Shown: positions 16,550 through 26,328 of the stretch, piece by piece
Numbering within the stretch: the first letter of the stretch is position 1
Layout: every line of letters starts with the position of its first letter
Source: Spiribacter halobius
Lineage (GTDB): Bacteria; Pseudomonadota; Gammaproteobacteria; Nitrococcales; Nitrococcaceae
DNA: 64,000 bases
NCBI RefSeq assembly: GCF_020883455.1
Contig: NZ_CP086615.1
Location: forward strand, 3,464,501-3,528,500
Reading direction: 5' to 3'
Position numbers and translations under genes: made by a program
The notes under the pieces: generated by a model
Seen by the model: the letters and a program-made list of their open reading frames with translations, nothing else
Told to the model about the DNA's origin: nothing
The model's database searches: none

Positions 16550-17586
16550 CTCCCCGATGCTACCGAGTCACGCCAGATGTCGATGCCGCCGTCGTGGCTG
16601 TGGCGGTCGATCTCGGCAAGCTCTTCGTCGGTGAACCGGGGGTTGTCCAGGGCGCGGATGCAGTCCTCGATCTGGCCGACCCGGCTCGCGCCGATAATGG
16701 TGGAGGTCATGCGCGGGTCGCGCAGGACCCAGGCGATGGCCATCTGGGCGAGGGTCTGGCCGCGGCGCCCGGCAATGGCATTGAGCGCCCGCACCGCGGC
16801 CAGGTTCTCCTCGCTGAGAAAGTCCTCCCGGAAGGCCTTGCTGTGGCGGGCGCGGGCATCTTCCGGCACGCCCGCCAGGTACTTGTCGGTCAGCAGGCCC
16901 TGGGCGAGCGGCGAGAAGCCGATGCAGCCGATGCCCTCGTCCTCGAGGGCATCCAGCAGGCCATCCGCCTCGATCCAGCGATTGAACAGATTGTAGTTCG
17001 GCTGGTGGATGAGGCAGGGCACGCCCATCTCGCGCAGAAAGGCGGCGATCTCCCGGGTCTTCGGCACCGAATACGAGGAGATGCCCACGTACAGCGCCTT
17101 GCCCTGCTGCACGGCGCTTGCCAGCGCGCCGGCGGTCTCCTCCAGCGGCGTGTCGGCGTCGAAGCGGTGGCTGTAGAAGATGTCGACGTAGTCGACGCCA
17201 AGCCGCCGCAGGGACTGGTCCAGGCTCGCCAGCAGGTACTTGCGGGAGCTGTTCATCCGCCCGTAGGGCCCCGGCCACATCACGTAGCCGGCCTTGGTGG
17301 AGAGGATGAGCTCATCCCGATGGCCGGCCAGATCCTCGCGCAGGATGCGGCCGACGTTCGCCTCGGCACTGCCCGGCGGGGGGCCGTAGTTGTTGGCGAG
17401 GTCGAAGTGCGTGATGCCGAGGTCGAAGGCGCGCAGCAGACGCTCGCGCTGATCCGCGAAGGCGGTGTTCTCGCCGAAGTTGTGCCACAGGCCGAGGGAG
17501 ATGGCGGGCAGCACGAGGCCGCTGCGGCCACACCGGCGGTAGGGCATGCGCCCGTCGTAGCGCTCGGGGTCGGGAGTGTAGGGCAT
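16546..17586 (-). CDS. aldo/keto reductase, YghZ/Gpr-type
   Basis: An NADPH-dependent oxidoreductase of the group that includes E. coli YghZ (L-glyceraldehyde 3-phosphate reductase). The N-terminus GRMPYRRCGRSGLVLPAISL and LGLWHNFGE are group markers. The AKR tetrad is visible in THFDLANNYGPPPGSAE (Asp, Tyr), LILSTKAGY (Lys) and IFYSHRFD (His). Length of 346 residues matches. Physiological role is probably detoxification of methylglyoxal or related aldehydes; this is family knowledge only. The stop codon lies inside a perfect palindrome. Confidence 0.9.
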   Translation of the reverse strand: MPYTPDPERYDGRMPYRRCGRSGLVLPAISLGLWHNFGENTAFADQRERLLRAFDLGITHFDLANNYGPPPGSAEANVGRILREDLAGHRDELILSTKAGYVMWPGPYGRMNSSRKYLLASLDQSLRRLGVDYVDIFYSHRFDADTPLEETAGALASAVQQGKALYVGISSYSVPKTREIAAFLREMGVPCLIHQPNYNLFNRWIEADGLLDALEDEGIGCIGFSPLAQGLLTDKYLAGVPEDARARHSKAFREDFLSEENLAAVRALNAIAGRRGQTLAQMAIAWVLRDPRMTSTIIGASRVGQIEDCIRALDNPRFTDEELAEIDRHSHDGGIDIWRDSVASGR

Positions 17587-17642
17587 GGTTTGCCTGGCTG
17601 CCGGCGATGGTTCCCGCGATTCTAACCGAGGCTGATACCGGG

Positions 17643-17731
17643 GGATTCACGGCGGGGGCGCCGCTCCTACAGGCTTCGTTCGGGCACCGCGGCTGGTCAG
17701 GCCTGTGGGAGGCGCGCCCCCGCGCCGAATC
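17643..17731. repeat. inverted pair of REP hairpins (BIME-like)
   Basis: GGATTCACGGCGGGGGCGCC followed by GCTCCTACAGG (17643-17672) faces GCCTGTGGGAGGCGCGCCCC followed by CGCGCCGAATC (17701-17731). Two REPs in opposite orientation separated by about 28 bases form the bacterial interspersed mosaic format. The pair sits between the aldo/keto reductase start and the end of tviB. Confidence 0.8.
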
Positions 17732-17736
17732 GGGGG

Positions 17737-19017
<1,281 letters not shown>

Positions 19018-19027
19018 CCGGTGCTCC

Positions 19028-19969
19028 TCAGTGCCTGGCCGTGCCACGCTCGCGCCGATGCTCGTTGGCGCGTGCGACGAATTCCCAAAAGAACGCAGCG
19101 AAGATGCCGAGCATACCGCCGAGCACAACGCCGAGGGCGAGGATGAGCCCGGCACTCGGCTCGGACCCGCGCGCCGTCACCGCGGGCTCGGTGACCAGCC
19201 TGGCCGGGCTGACGGCGGCCGTCTCCTGCTCCAGCTCGGCCAGCTCTCCCAGCACCTCGCGCCGCTCGCGACGCAGGTCCGAGAGCTCCTGCAGGATCAG
19301 GGCCTCGGCGTTCAGGGCGGCGATCCTGGCCGCCGGGCCGATGCCAACGGCCGACTGCGCTTCCCGCATACCGGCCATGCGCTCACGGAGCGCAGCGATG
19401 GTCTCCTCCATGGTCGCCGCATCCTCGGCCAACCGTTCGCGACGCTCCCGAGCCGGTGCGAGCAGCGCCTCGCGCTGGCGTTGCTGGTGGGCCAGCAGCG
19501 CATCGGCCACGTCGGCCAGCAGGGTCCGATGCGCGTCCAGACCGGCCGCCGGCGCCTCGACTGTCAGTTCGACCAACCGGGCCGGGGCAGAGCTGACTGA
19601 TGCCGCGGGCGTAGCCAGCCCACCGTCCGCCTCACGCATGCGTTGCGGGATGAGCATACGGTTGAGCTCGTCAACCACGGTGGCCGCATCCGGCAACGGA
19701 GTCTGCTCGTCGCGCCCGACCTGGCCCAGCGCCACGACGGCGCGCAACGACACCGTATCCGGACGGCTCAAGGCGTAGAGTCCGCTCGCGAGCACCACGA
19801 GGACGAACACCCCGAGGACCACCCACTTGCGATCCATCAGCACGTCCCAGAGATCGAACAGGCTGATCTCGTCGTCAGCCAGCATCTCCTCGCGGCGCGC
19901 AGTCGATGGCGTGCCCCGCTGATCGTCTTCCGTCACGTGTTGCCCCCACGGCATCGGTATCTTCGTCAT
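19028..19969 (-). CDS. Wzz-type polysaccharide chain-length determinant
   Basis: An inner-membrane co-polymerase controlling glycan chain length. [20 protein letters not shown] precedes the first membrane helix [17 protein letters not shown] long periplasmic region rich in coiled coil ([20 protein letters not shown] and [17 protein letters not shown]) follows. The second helix is [20 protein letters not shown] and ends in the short cytoplasmic tail. Two helices around a coiled-coil periplasmic domain is the Wzz/PCP architecture. It has no kinase domain, so it is PCP-1-like. The start could be the ATG at 19969 or 7 codons upstream. Confidence 0.85.
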   Translation of the reverse strand: MTKIPMPWGQHVTEDDQRGTPSTARREEMLADDEISLFDLWDVLMDRKWVVLGVFVLVVLASGLYALSRPDTVSLRAVVALGQVGRDEQTPLPDAATVVDELNRMLIPQRMREADGGLATPAASVSSAPARLVELTVEAPAAGLDAHRTLLADVADALLAHQQRQREALLAPARERRERLAEDAATMEETIAALRERMAGMREAQSAVGIGPAARIAALNAEALILQELSDLRRERREVLGELAELEQETAAVSPARLVTEPAVTARGSEPSAGLILALGVVLGGMLGIFAAFFWEFVARANEHRRERGTARH

Positions 19970-20097
19970 CGCGCCCTCGACCCGCCACACTCCGTTGGAT
20001 CCGGCGTAGCCGAGACGGCGCTACAGTCCGCGCGCCGACTGTAGCGAAAGCGCGCGACGGCGGCGAGGGTGTATGCGGTTTTCCGGATCGGAATCGG

Positions 20098-20186
20098 GGA
20101 TTCGCTCCGGGGGCGCCGCTCCTACCGGTGGGGTTGAGCACCACGGTTGGATGATGCCTGTGGGAGGCGCGCTCCGCGCCGAATCC
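20098..20186. repeat. inverted pair of REP hairpins (BIME-like)
   Basis: GATTCGCTCCGGGGGCGCCG followed by CTCCTACCGG (about 20098-20128) faces GCCTGTGGGAGGCGCGCTCC followed by GCGCCGAATC (20157-20186). The arrangement matches 17643-17731. It lies in the 240-bp gap between wzz and the sapC remnant. Confidence 0.75.
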
Positions 20187-20230
20187 CCTGCCGGGATGCG
20201 CGCGGCGGCAAGCAGCCGCCGACACTCAGC

Positions 20231-20595
20231 TCAGGGCGTGGGCTCCGTCGTCTCCACGCTGGCCTGCTCGTCGCTGCCCGCGGTGCCGGCGAGGCGGGCG
20301 GGCAGCCGGGTGGCGCTGCCGAGGGAAATCAGGTGGGCATAGATCCACCCGAGCTGCCCGGCACCGTGGAGCTCGCCGAGGGTGGCGTCGTCGACCCCCG
20401 CGAGTTTCGCCTCGTCGACGATGCGGAAGTCCTGCAGGCGGTAGCGGCGGCCCTCGCCGTCGGTGATCTGCAGGTCCTTTTTCACCAGCAGACCGAGCTC
20501 GGCGAGCCGGCGGCCGAACTCGGCGGTGCGCTCCATCTCGGCGCGGAAGCGCTCGCCGGTCTCTCGTCGAGCCTGGCCTTGGCGGCGGGCCTGCC
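20231..20595 (-). pseudogene. SapC-family protein, C-terminal remnant
   Basis: Downstream of gcvPB a different frame encodes MERTAEFGRRLAELGLLVKK, then LQITDGEGRRYRLQDFRIVD and LGELHGAGQLGWIYAHLISL. This is the C-terminal half of SapC proteins (the family related to S-layer protein secretion in Campylobacter, of unclear role elsewhere). The N-terminal half is missing: further upstream in this frame only antisense-like noise overlaps gcvPB. It is therefore read as a truncated gene, possibly expressed as a short ORF. The conserved C-terminus makes the family call fairly safe. Confidence 0.65.
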
Positions 20596-20598
20596 GCG

Positions 20599-22056
20599 TC
20601 AGGCGCTGGCCGCCGCCTTCCAGCGCAGGTCCAGCTCCTTGGCGGCCCGGACGTCGTCGAGGCGGCGGACCGGGAGCGTGTAGGGGGCGCCCTTGACCGT
20701 GTCCGGGTGGTTCTTCGCCTCCTCGCGGATGGCGATCATGGCGTCGACGAAGCCGTCCAGGGCCTCCTTGGACTCGGTCTCGGTGGGCTCGATCAGAAAG
20801 GCCTCCGGGACCAGCAGCGGGAAGTAGGCCGTCGGCGCGTGGAAGCCGTAGTCCAGCAGGCGCTTGGCGAAGTCCATTGCACCGCAGCCGAGCTCCTTGG
20901 CCTCGCGCTTGAGGCTGACGATGAACTCGTGGCTCGCCCGACGCGCCGGATAGGCCACCTGAAAGCCCGCGGCACGCAGCCGGGTCATCAGGTAGTTGGC
21001 GTTGAGGGTGGCGAACTCGGCCACCCTCGGCATGCCCTCGCGCCCCAGCAGACGGGCGTAGACGTAGGCGCGCAGGAGCACCCCCATGTTGCCGCCGAAG
21101 GCCGAGAGCCGGCCCATGGTCTGGGGCAGGTCGCGCTCGTCGAGCCAGCGGTAGCGATCGCCCTCGCGCCCCACTACCGGGATCGGCCGGAAGGCCGCGA
21201 GCCGCGGGCCGACGCCGATGGCCCCCGCACCCGGCCCGCCGCCGCCATGGGGCGTGGAAAAGGTCTTGTGCAGGTTCATGTGGATGACGTCGAAGCCCAT
21301 GTCCCCCGGGCGGGCCTTGCCGAGGATGGCGTTGAGGTTGGCGCCGTCGTAGTAGAGCAGGCCGCCGGCCTCGTGCACCAGCGTCGCCACCTCCTCGATG
21401 CGGCGCTCGAACACGCCAACCGTAGACGGGTTGGTGAGCATGATGCCGGCGGTCTGCGGGCCCAGCGCCCCCTTCAGCGCGGCCATGTCGATATCGCCGT
21501 CGGCGCCGGTGGCGATCTCGCGCACCTTGTAGCCGCACATCACGGCCGTTGCCGGATTGGTGCCGTGGGCGGCATCGGGGACGATGATCTCGGTGCGCTC
21601 ATGGTCGCCGCGGGCCTCGTGATAGGCGCGGATCATCGCGACCCCGGCGAACTCGCCCTGGGCACCGGCCATGGGCGCGAGGGAGACCGCCTTCATGCCC
21701 GTGACCTCGGCGAGCATCTCCTGCAGCTCCCACAGACACGCGAGCATGCCCTGACCAAAGCCCTCCGGCGCCAGGGGATGGCGGTCCAGAAAGCCGGGCA
21801 GCATCGCCAGCGTGTTACAGGCCCGCGGGTTGTACTTCATCGTGCACGAACCGAGCGGGTAGAAGTGCGTGTCGATGGAGAAGTTCTTCTGCGAGAGCCG
21901 GGTGTAGTGGCGCACCGCCTGCAGCTCGGAGACCTCCGGCAGCGCGGCACGCTGGCGCCGCCGGTGGGCGGCGGGGATGTCGTCAAGCGCAGCCGCCTCG
22001 GCGGGGGCCTGTGCCACCGCGCGGCGGCCTTCGCGTCCGGCGTCGAAGATCAGCAT
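20599..22056 (-). CDS. gcvPB: glycine dehydrogenase (decarboxylating) subunit 2
   Basis: The PLP-bearing half of the two-subunit P-protein of the glycine cleavage system. The PLP lysine lies in [32 protein letters not shown]-like [20 protein letters not shown] and [13 protein letters not shown] are invariant GcvPB motifs. At 485 residues it is complete. It begins 16 bases after the tpx stop and ends the operon gcvT-gcvH-gcvPA-tpx-gcvPB. GcvPA lies upstream at 22812-24185, separated by tpx and a palindromic element, an unusual break between the two P-protein halves. Confidence 0.96.
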   Translation of the reverse strand: MLIFDAGREGRRAVAQAPAEAAALDDIPAAHRRRQRAALPEVSELQAVRHYTRLSQKNFSIDTHFYPLGSCTMKYNPRACNTLAMLPGFLDRHPLAPEGFGQGMLACLWELQEMLAEVTGMKAVSLAPMAGAQGEFAGVAMIRAYHEARGDHERTEIIVPDAAHGTNPATAVMCGYKVREIATGADGDIDMAALKGALGPQTAGIMLTNPSTVGVFERRIEEVATLVHEAGGLLYYDGANLNAILGKARPGDMGFDVIHMNLHKTFSTPHGGGGPGAGAIGVGPRLAAFRPIPVVGREGDRYRWLDERDLPQTMGRLSAFGGNMGVLLRAYVYARLLGREGMPRVAEFATLNANYLMTRLRAAGFQVAYPARRASHEFIVSLKREAKELGCGAMDFAKRLLDYGFHAPTAYFPLLVPEAFLIEPTETESKEALDGFVDAMIAIREEAKNHPDTVKGAPYTLPVRRLDDVRAAKELDLRWKAAASA

Positions 22057-22072
22057 GGTGTTCGGCCTCCTC

Positions 22073-22573
22073 TCAGGAGAGCGCGGCCAGCGCCGCGTCG
22101 TAATCCGGTTCCTGACGGATCTCGGGGACGAGCTGGGTGTAGGCGATGCGGTCCTGCTCGTCGATGACCACCACCGCCCGGGCGCACAGCCCGGCCATCG
22201 GCCCGTCCGTCATGAGCACGCCGTAGTCCTCGGCGAAGCGCTTGTCGCGCATCATCGACAGCGGCTCCAGATTGTCGATGCCCTCGGTCTCGCAGAAGCG
22301 CTTCTGGGCGAAGGGCAGATCGGCGGAGACCACCAGCACCACGGTGTTGTCGAGCGCCGCGGCGCGCTCGTTGAACCGCCGCGCCGACATCGCGCAGGTG
22401 GGCGTGTCCAGGCTCGGCAGGATGTTCAGCACCTTGCGCCGGCCAGCGAAGTCGGCGAGCCCCACATCGGAGAGGTCCCCGCGGGTCAGCCGAAAGTCCG
22501 GCGCCGGGCTGCCCACCTCGGGCAGATCACCGGAGAGATGGACGATATCGCCAAGCCGTGTGACGGCAGTCAT
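22073..22573 (-). CDS. tpx: thiol peroxidase Tpx
   Basis: An atypical 2-Cys peroxiredoxin reducing H2O2 and alkyl hydroperoxides with thioredoxin. Asp-Thr-Pro-Thr-Cys in [20 protein letters not shown] gives the peroxidatic Cys. The resolving Cys lies in [11 protein letters not shown], and [20 protein letters not shown] is the Tpx N-terminus. The 166-residue length is normal. It sits between gcvPA and gcvPB on the same strand with only 16 bases to gcvPB, so it is part of that transcript. The thioredoxin donor may be TrxA at 46265-46591. Confidence 0.96.
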   Translation of the reverse strand: MTAVTRLGDIVHLSGDLPEVGSPAPDFRLTRGDLSDVGLADFAGRRKVLNILPSLDTPTCAMSARRFNERAAALDNTVVLVVSADLPFAQKRFCETEGIDNLEPLSMMRDKRFAEDYGVLMTDGPMAGLCARAVVVIDEQDRIAYTQLVPEIRQEPDYDAALAALS

Positions 22574-22653
22574 TGAGGTCTCCTTGCGTTCCTGTATCCG
22601 GTCAAGCGCATCCGCGGCTTCCGCGGCTCTGCTCTATCCGCACTTCGGGATTA

Positions 22654-22740
22654 AACACAACGACACGACGGGCACAACGATTCACAACGATAGAAATTTC
22701 TTTTCGTTGTGTTCCGTTGTGCTCGTGGTGTCGTTGTGTT
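22654..22740. repeat. palindromic AACACAACG-type element, copy A (gene-less)
   Basis: The left arm is a tandem of 9-mers starting AACACAACGACACGACGGGC. The right arm, read inward on the minus strand, starts AACACAACGACACCACGAGC. The arms continue to pair into a shared centre GAAATTTC, so the whole 87 bp is one near-perfect hairpin. It is not a usual terminator: there is no U-tract at one side, and the same end sequences recur at 26063, 34884 and 41160. It lies inside the gcv operon between gcvPA and tpx. Confidence 0.9.
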
Positions 22741-22811
22741 GATCAACCCGGTTTGCATGTTGGAATCCGTGTCGCACGCCGCCCGCGGCGCACGACCCAT
22801 GTTTCTCCCCG

Positions 22812-24185
22812 TCACGCCCGCTGGGCGAGCTTGAGGGCGTCCGTGAGGGCGCGGGTGTAGGCCTGGACGTCCGCCTCGGTGCGCTTTTCGGTGGCGCAGA
22901 CGAGGATGGCGTTGCCGAGCTCGGGGTAGTCCGCCGAGAGGTCCAGGCCGCCGAGCACACCGTCGGCAGCCAGGCGGTCCAGCACGGGTGCCGCCCTGGT
23001 GGGCAGCCGCAGTACCGCCTCGTGCAGGTAGGGGCCGTCGAACAGGGGCTCGACGCCGGGCACCGCACTGGCGGCGGCCACCAATGCCCGAGTGTTCGCG
23101 TGGCTCGCCGCGGCCACCCGCTCCAGGCCCTCGGCGCCCAGCAGCGCCAGGTGGATGGTGGCGGCGGTGACCATCAGGCCCTGGTTGGTGCAGATGTTGG
23201 AGGTGGCCTTGGAGCGGCGGATGTGCTGCTCCCGGGGCTGAAGCGTGAGCGTATAGCCCTCGCGGCCCTCCATATCCACGGTGCGCCCGACGATGCGCCC
23301 CGGCATCTGCCGGACGTGGCTCTGGCGGCAGGTCATGAAGCCGAAGTGCGGCCCCCCAGAGGACATGGGGATACCGAGAGGCTGGCCGTCGCCGCAGGCG
23401 ACGTCGGCACCGGCCTCGCCCCAATCCCCCGGCGGCTGCAGCACCGCCATCGCGATCGGGTTCACCACCGCGATCAGCAGCGCGCCGCGGGCATGGGCCC
23501 AGTCGGTGAGCGCATCCACGTCCTCCAGCTGACCGAGGAAGTTCGGCTGCGGCACCACCAGGGCGGTGACGTCTTCCTCGTCCCAGGCGGCCAGCGCCTT
23601 GGGGTCGAGCCGGCCGGCCTTGCGGTCATAGTCGACGTCCACCAGCTCGATGCCCTGGTTGCGCACGATGGTCTCGGTGACCTGCCGGTAGCGCGGGTGC
23701 ACCGTGCGCGGCAGCAGGACGCGCTTGGTCTTGGAGCGGCGGTTGGCGCGCACGGCCATGAGGATGGCCTCCGCGAGCGCCGAGGCGCCGTCGTAGAGCG
23801 AGGCGTTGGAGACGTCCATCGCCATCAGCCCCGCCATCATGCTCTGGTACTCGTAGACCAGCTGCAGGGTGCCCTGGGAAGCCTCGGCCTGATAGGGCGT
23901 ATAGGCGCTGTAGTACTCGCCGCGGGTGGTCAGCTCCCAGACCGCCGCCGGGATGTGATGGTCGTAGGCGCCGGCGCCGAGGAAGCACACGGGCTGGTCG
24001 TCCCGGCGCGCGCGCTCGTGCATCACCCGGGTGATCTCCATCTCGCCCACCTGCGGCGGTACGCGCTCCAGAGCATGCCCCTGCAGCGACGCCGGGATCT
24101 CGTCGAACAGCGCCGCGACGTCGCCCACGCCAATGGTGGCGAGCATGTCGCGAACGTCCTGCTCGGTATGGGGGATGAAGGGCAT
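22812..24185 (-). CDS. gcvPA: glycine dehydrogenase (decarboxylating) subunit 1
   Basis: The non-PLP-binding half of the two-subunit P-protein. [20 protein letters not shown] is the GcvPA start. [20 protein letters not shown], then [12 protein letters not shown]-like [20 protein letters not shown] and [12 protein letters not shown] are diagnostic. ATG at 24185 follows a strong AGGAGG site and gives 457 residues. It forms a heterotetramer with GcvPB to decarboxylate glycine onto the lipoyl arm of GcvH, encoded just upstream (24294-24686). Confidence 0.96.
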   Translation of the reverse strand: MPFIPHTEQDVRDMLATIGVGDVAALFDEIPASLQGHALERVPPQVGEMEITRVMHERARRDDQPVCFLGAGAYDHHIPAAVWELTTRGEYYSAYTPYQAEASQGTLQLVYEYQSMMAGLMAMDVSNASLYDGASALAEAILMAVRANRRSKTKRVLLPRTVHPRYRQVTETIVRNQGIELVDVDYDRKAGRLDPKALAAWDEEDVTALVVPQPNFLGQLEDVDALTDWAHARGALLIAVVNPIAMAVLQPPGDWGEAGADVACGDGQPLGIPMSSGGPHFGFMTCRQSHVRQMPGRIVGRTVDMEGREGYTLTLQPREQHIRRSKATSNICTNQGLMVTAATIHLALLGAEGLERVAAASHANTRALVAAASAVPGVEPLFDGPYLHEAVLRLPTRAAPVLDRLAADGVLGGLDLSADYPELGNAILVCATEKRTEADVQAYTRALTDALKLAQRA

Positions 24186-24227
24186 GACATTACCTCCTGG
24201 GTGAAATCCGGCGCAGCTGGCGAGAGG

Positions 24228-24255
24228 AATTTGCGGCGAGGGCGCCGCTCCCACC
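24228..24255 (+). repeat. REP hairpin, GTGG type
   Basis: AATTTGCGGCGAGGGCGCCG followed by CTCCCACC. It is read on the minus strand as GTGGGAGCGGCGCCC then TCGCCGC. It lies between gcvH and gcvPA, inside the operon, where REP hairpins commonly stabilise upstream mRNA. Confidence 0.7.
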
Positions 24256-24293
24256 GGCCGGCCTGAGCCCCTGCGGGCCGTCTTCGCCGCTGT

Positions 24294-24686
24294 CTATTCC
24301 TCGGCCTCGAGTACTTCCTGGTACCCGTCGGCATCCAGCAGCTCGTCGAGGGCGCCTTCGTCGCTCACCCGCAGGCGGAAGATCCAGCCCTCGCCGTAGG
24401 GGTCGCTATTGATCAGCTCGGGCTCGTCTGCGAGGCGTTCGTTGGCGCCAACCATCTCGCCGTCCAGCGGGGCGTAGATGTCCGACGCCGCCTTCACCGA
24501 CTCCACCACCGCGCAGGCCGCCCCGGCCTCCAGCATGCCGCCGCCCTCGGGCAACTCCACGAACACCAGGTCGCCCAGCGAGCTCTGGGCATGGTCCGTG
24601 ATGCCGACGGTGACAGTGCCGTCACCCTCGTCGCGCACCCACTCATGGGTACGGGTGTATCTCAGCTCTGACGGTACTTCGCTCAT
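24294..24686 (-). CDS. gcvH: glycine cleavage system H protein
   Basis: The lipoyl carrier of the glycine cleavage system. The lipoylated Lys is in [40 protein letters not shown] opens the domain and [17 protein letters not shown] closes it. At 130 residues the protein is complete. It shuttles the aminomethyl group from P- to T-protein. It lies between gcvT and gcvPA on the same strand; a 60-bp inverted repeat separates it from gcvT. Confidence 0.97.
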   Translation of the reverse strand: MSEVPSELRYTRTHEWVRDEGDGTVTVGITDHAQSSLGDLVFVELPEGGGMLEAGAACAVVESVKAASDIYAPLDGEMVGANERLADEPELINSDPYGEGWIFRLRVSDEGALDELLDADGYQEVLEAEE

Positions 24687-24755
24687 CGTCTCCCTCCCGC
24701 CGATTGGAGTCGGTGTCGTGTTACGGGTTCCGTCGCTGCCCCGCGCCCGCGTCGC

Positions 24756-24815
24756 TAACCCGCATGTCTCACCGGTTCGCGGCTCCGGGCGCGGATCGGT
24801 GAGACATGCGGGTTA
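24756..24815. repeat. TCTCACCG inverted repeat, copy 1
   Basis: TAACCCGCATGTCTCACCGG on the plus strand (from 24756) faces its near-complement ending GGTGAGACATGCGGGTTA at 24815, with about 8 unpaired bases between. The last three bases are the gcvT stop codon. A related, wider-spaced pair is at 46788-47013. It lies in the gcvT-gcvH gap, within the operon. Confidence 0.8.
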
Positions 24816-25898
24816 CCCGATCCGCGGCCTGCCGTGGCGCACGAAGGGCGGCCGCACGACCCGTGCCGGCAGCGCCCGCCCTCGGATGCTGACCTCGCAG
24901 CGCTCGCCAAAGCCCTGCGGCACCCGGGCAAGTCCGATGGACTGCCCCAAAGTGGGCGCGAAGCTGCCGCTGGTGAGCTCGCCCGCGTGTTCGCCGTCGC
25001 TCACCGTCTGGTGCGCCCGGAGCACGCCGCGGCCTTCCAGCACCAGGCCGACGAGCTTGCGCGCCACCCCGGCCTCGCGCTGGCGCTCCAGCGCGTCGCG
25101 GCCGATGAAATCCCGCTCCGCCGGCTCGAAGGCCACCGTCCAGCCGAGGTTGGATTCGAGCGGCGTTACCGTCTCGTCCATGTCCTGGCCGTAGAGGTTC
25201 AGCCCCGCCTCCAGGCGCAGCGTGTCCCGGGCGCCGAGGCCGCAGGGGGCGACGCCCGCCGACATAAGCGCATCCCAGAACGCGACCGCGTCATCCGCGG
25301 GCAGGATCACCTCGTAGCCGTCCTCGCCGGTATAGCCCGTGCGCGACACGAACCAGCCCCCGCCTTCCGCGGCGGTGAAGGGCCTGAGCGCCGCCGCCGG
25401 CTCCGCCACGGCCATCGGCAGCGCGGGCCCGGCGCGCTCCCGCGCCTCCGGGCCCTGCACCGCGATCATCGCCAGGTCGTCCCGGTAGCGCACGCTCACG
25501 CCGAAGGCCTCGGCATGCCGCCGCATCCAGGCGAGGTCCTTCTCCCGGGTGGCGGCATTGACCACGGTCCGGTAGCGCTGCGGATCGCGCCGGTAGACGA
25601 TGAGGTCATCCAGCACCCCACCCTGCTCGTTCAGCAGGCAGGTATAGAGCGCGCGGCCATCGGCCTCCAGGCGGCCGACGTCGTTGGCGAGCAGGTAGCG
25701 CAGGCAGTCGGTGGCGCGCTCGCCCTCGATGTCCACCACGCCCATGTGCGAGACATCGAACGCCCCCGCGGCGCGGCGCACGGCGTGGTGCTCCTCGATC
25801 TGCGAGCGGTACTGGATCGGCATCTCCCAGCCGGCGAAGTCCACCAGCCGGGCACCCGCCTCGCGATGGCGCCCATGGAGCGCTGTCCGGTGACCCAT
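24813..25898 (-). CDS. gcvT: aminomethyltransferase (glycine cleavage T protein)
   Basis: Transfers the methylene group from aminomethyl-lipoyl GcvH to tetrahydrofolate, releasing ammonia. VDFAGWEMPIQYRSQIEEHH is the GcvT signature. DVSHMGVVDIEG and SRTGYTGEDGYEVILPADDA (folate site) and LGARDTLRLEAGLNLYGQDM confirm it. ATG at 25898 gives 361 residues; the upstream in-frame codons lie over the promoter and are not coding. First gene of the operon. No clear tandem glycine riboswitch could be traced in the 50-base leader left between promoter and ATG. Confidence 0.97.
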   Translation of the reverse strand: MGHRTALHGRHREAGARLVDFAGWEMPIQYRSQIEEHHAVRRAAGAFDVSHMGVVDIEGERATDCLRYLLANDVGRLEADGRALYTCLLNEQGGVLDDLIVYRRDPQRYRTVVNAATREKDLAWMRRHAEAFGVSVRYRDDLAMIAVQGPEARERAGPALPMAVAEPAAALRPFTAAEGGGWFVSRTGYTGEDGYEVILPADDAVAFWDALMSAGVAPCGLGARDTLRLEAGLNLYGQDMDETVTPLESNLGWTVAFEPAERDFIGRDALERQREAGVARKLVGLVLEGRGVLRAHQTVSDGEHAGELTSGSFAPTLGQSIGLARVPQGFGERCEVSIRGRALPARVVRPPFVRHGRPRIG

Positions 25899-25949
25899 AG
25901 CGATACTGCCCTGCCTCCAAGTCGCGGCGGCCCGCGGCCAGGGCGCCGT

Positions 25950-25978
25950 ACTATACCGACCCCCCGTGGTCCGACCAA
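25950..25978 (-). promoter_or_regulatory. sigma-70-like promoter of the gcv operon
   Basis: Minus strand: -35 TTGGTC (25973-25978), 17-base spacer, -10 TATAGT (25950-25955). The -10 matches five of six positions. The start would be near 25943, about 45 bases before gcvT. The same TATAGT box is used before the TIGR02449-zapA pair. Confidence 0.5.
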
Positions 25979-26062
25979 CCGCCGCCCTGCCCGCAAGCAT
26001 AGCGAACCTGGCCCGTTCTGGCTGCCTGGCCAAAGCGGCTGCGGGACTGAAGGCGGGGATTC

Positions 26063-26227
26063 AACACAACGACACAACGGGCACAACGGGCACAACGGCG
26101 AGAGAATCAAGATATAGAGGTCGACGGAAGCGCTGATCAACTCCCGCGGGCATTCCTCGGTATGTCGGGGCCGAACGGAATTCCTTCTTCACGTGGTGTT
26201 CCGTTGTGCCCGTTGTGTCGTTGTGTT
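26063..26227. repeat. AACACAACG-type element, copy B (gene-less, 165 bp)
   Basis: Left end AACACAACGACACAACGGGC; right end read inward on the minus strand AACACAACGACACAACGGGC, identical for 20 bases and a little further. The 9-mer array is clear (AACACAACG, ACACAACGG, GCACAACGG). The roughly 95-base middle has no ORF of note and is not a GxxExxY remnant by eye. It lies between the end of the ubiF-like gene and the gcv promoter. Confidence 0.9.
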
Positions 26228-26328
26228 CAACCCTCCGGTCCTGGCGGGCTCGCGGCGGCGGCAGTCGCAACCCCCTCCTTCGCGCCCTTTGCGCCTTCGC
26301 GACCCTCTACTCACTCAAGCAGGCGGGG

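Noticed and set aside
20596-21538. N-terminal part of the long frame that ends in the SapC-like segment
   Set aside because: It is an out-of-frame reading of gcvPB with arginine/proline-rich low-complexity sequence; only the part after 20595 is SapC-like.
22654-22740. The AACACAACG hairpins considered as ordinary Rho-independent terminators
   Set aside because: They lack a U-tract, share end sequences at four unrelated loci, one encloses a gene, and one lies within an operon.
25899-26062. Glycine riboswitch upstream of gcvT
   Set aside because: The probable promoter lies 50-80 bases before the start, leaving too little leader, and no tandem aptamer pattern could be traced. Covariance-model search would settle it.
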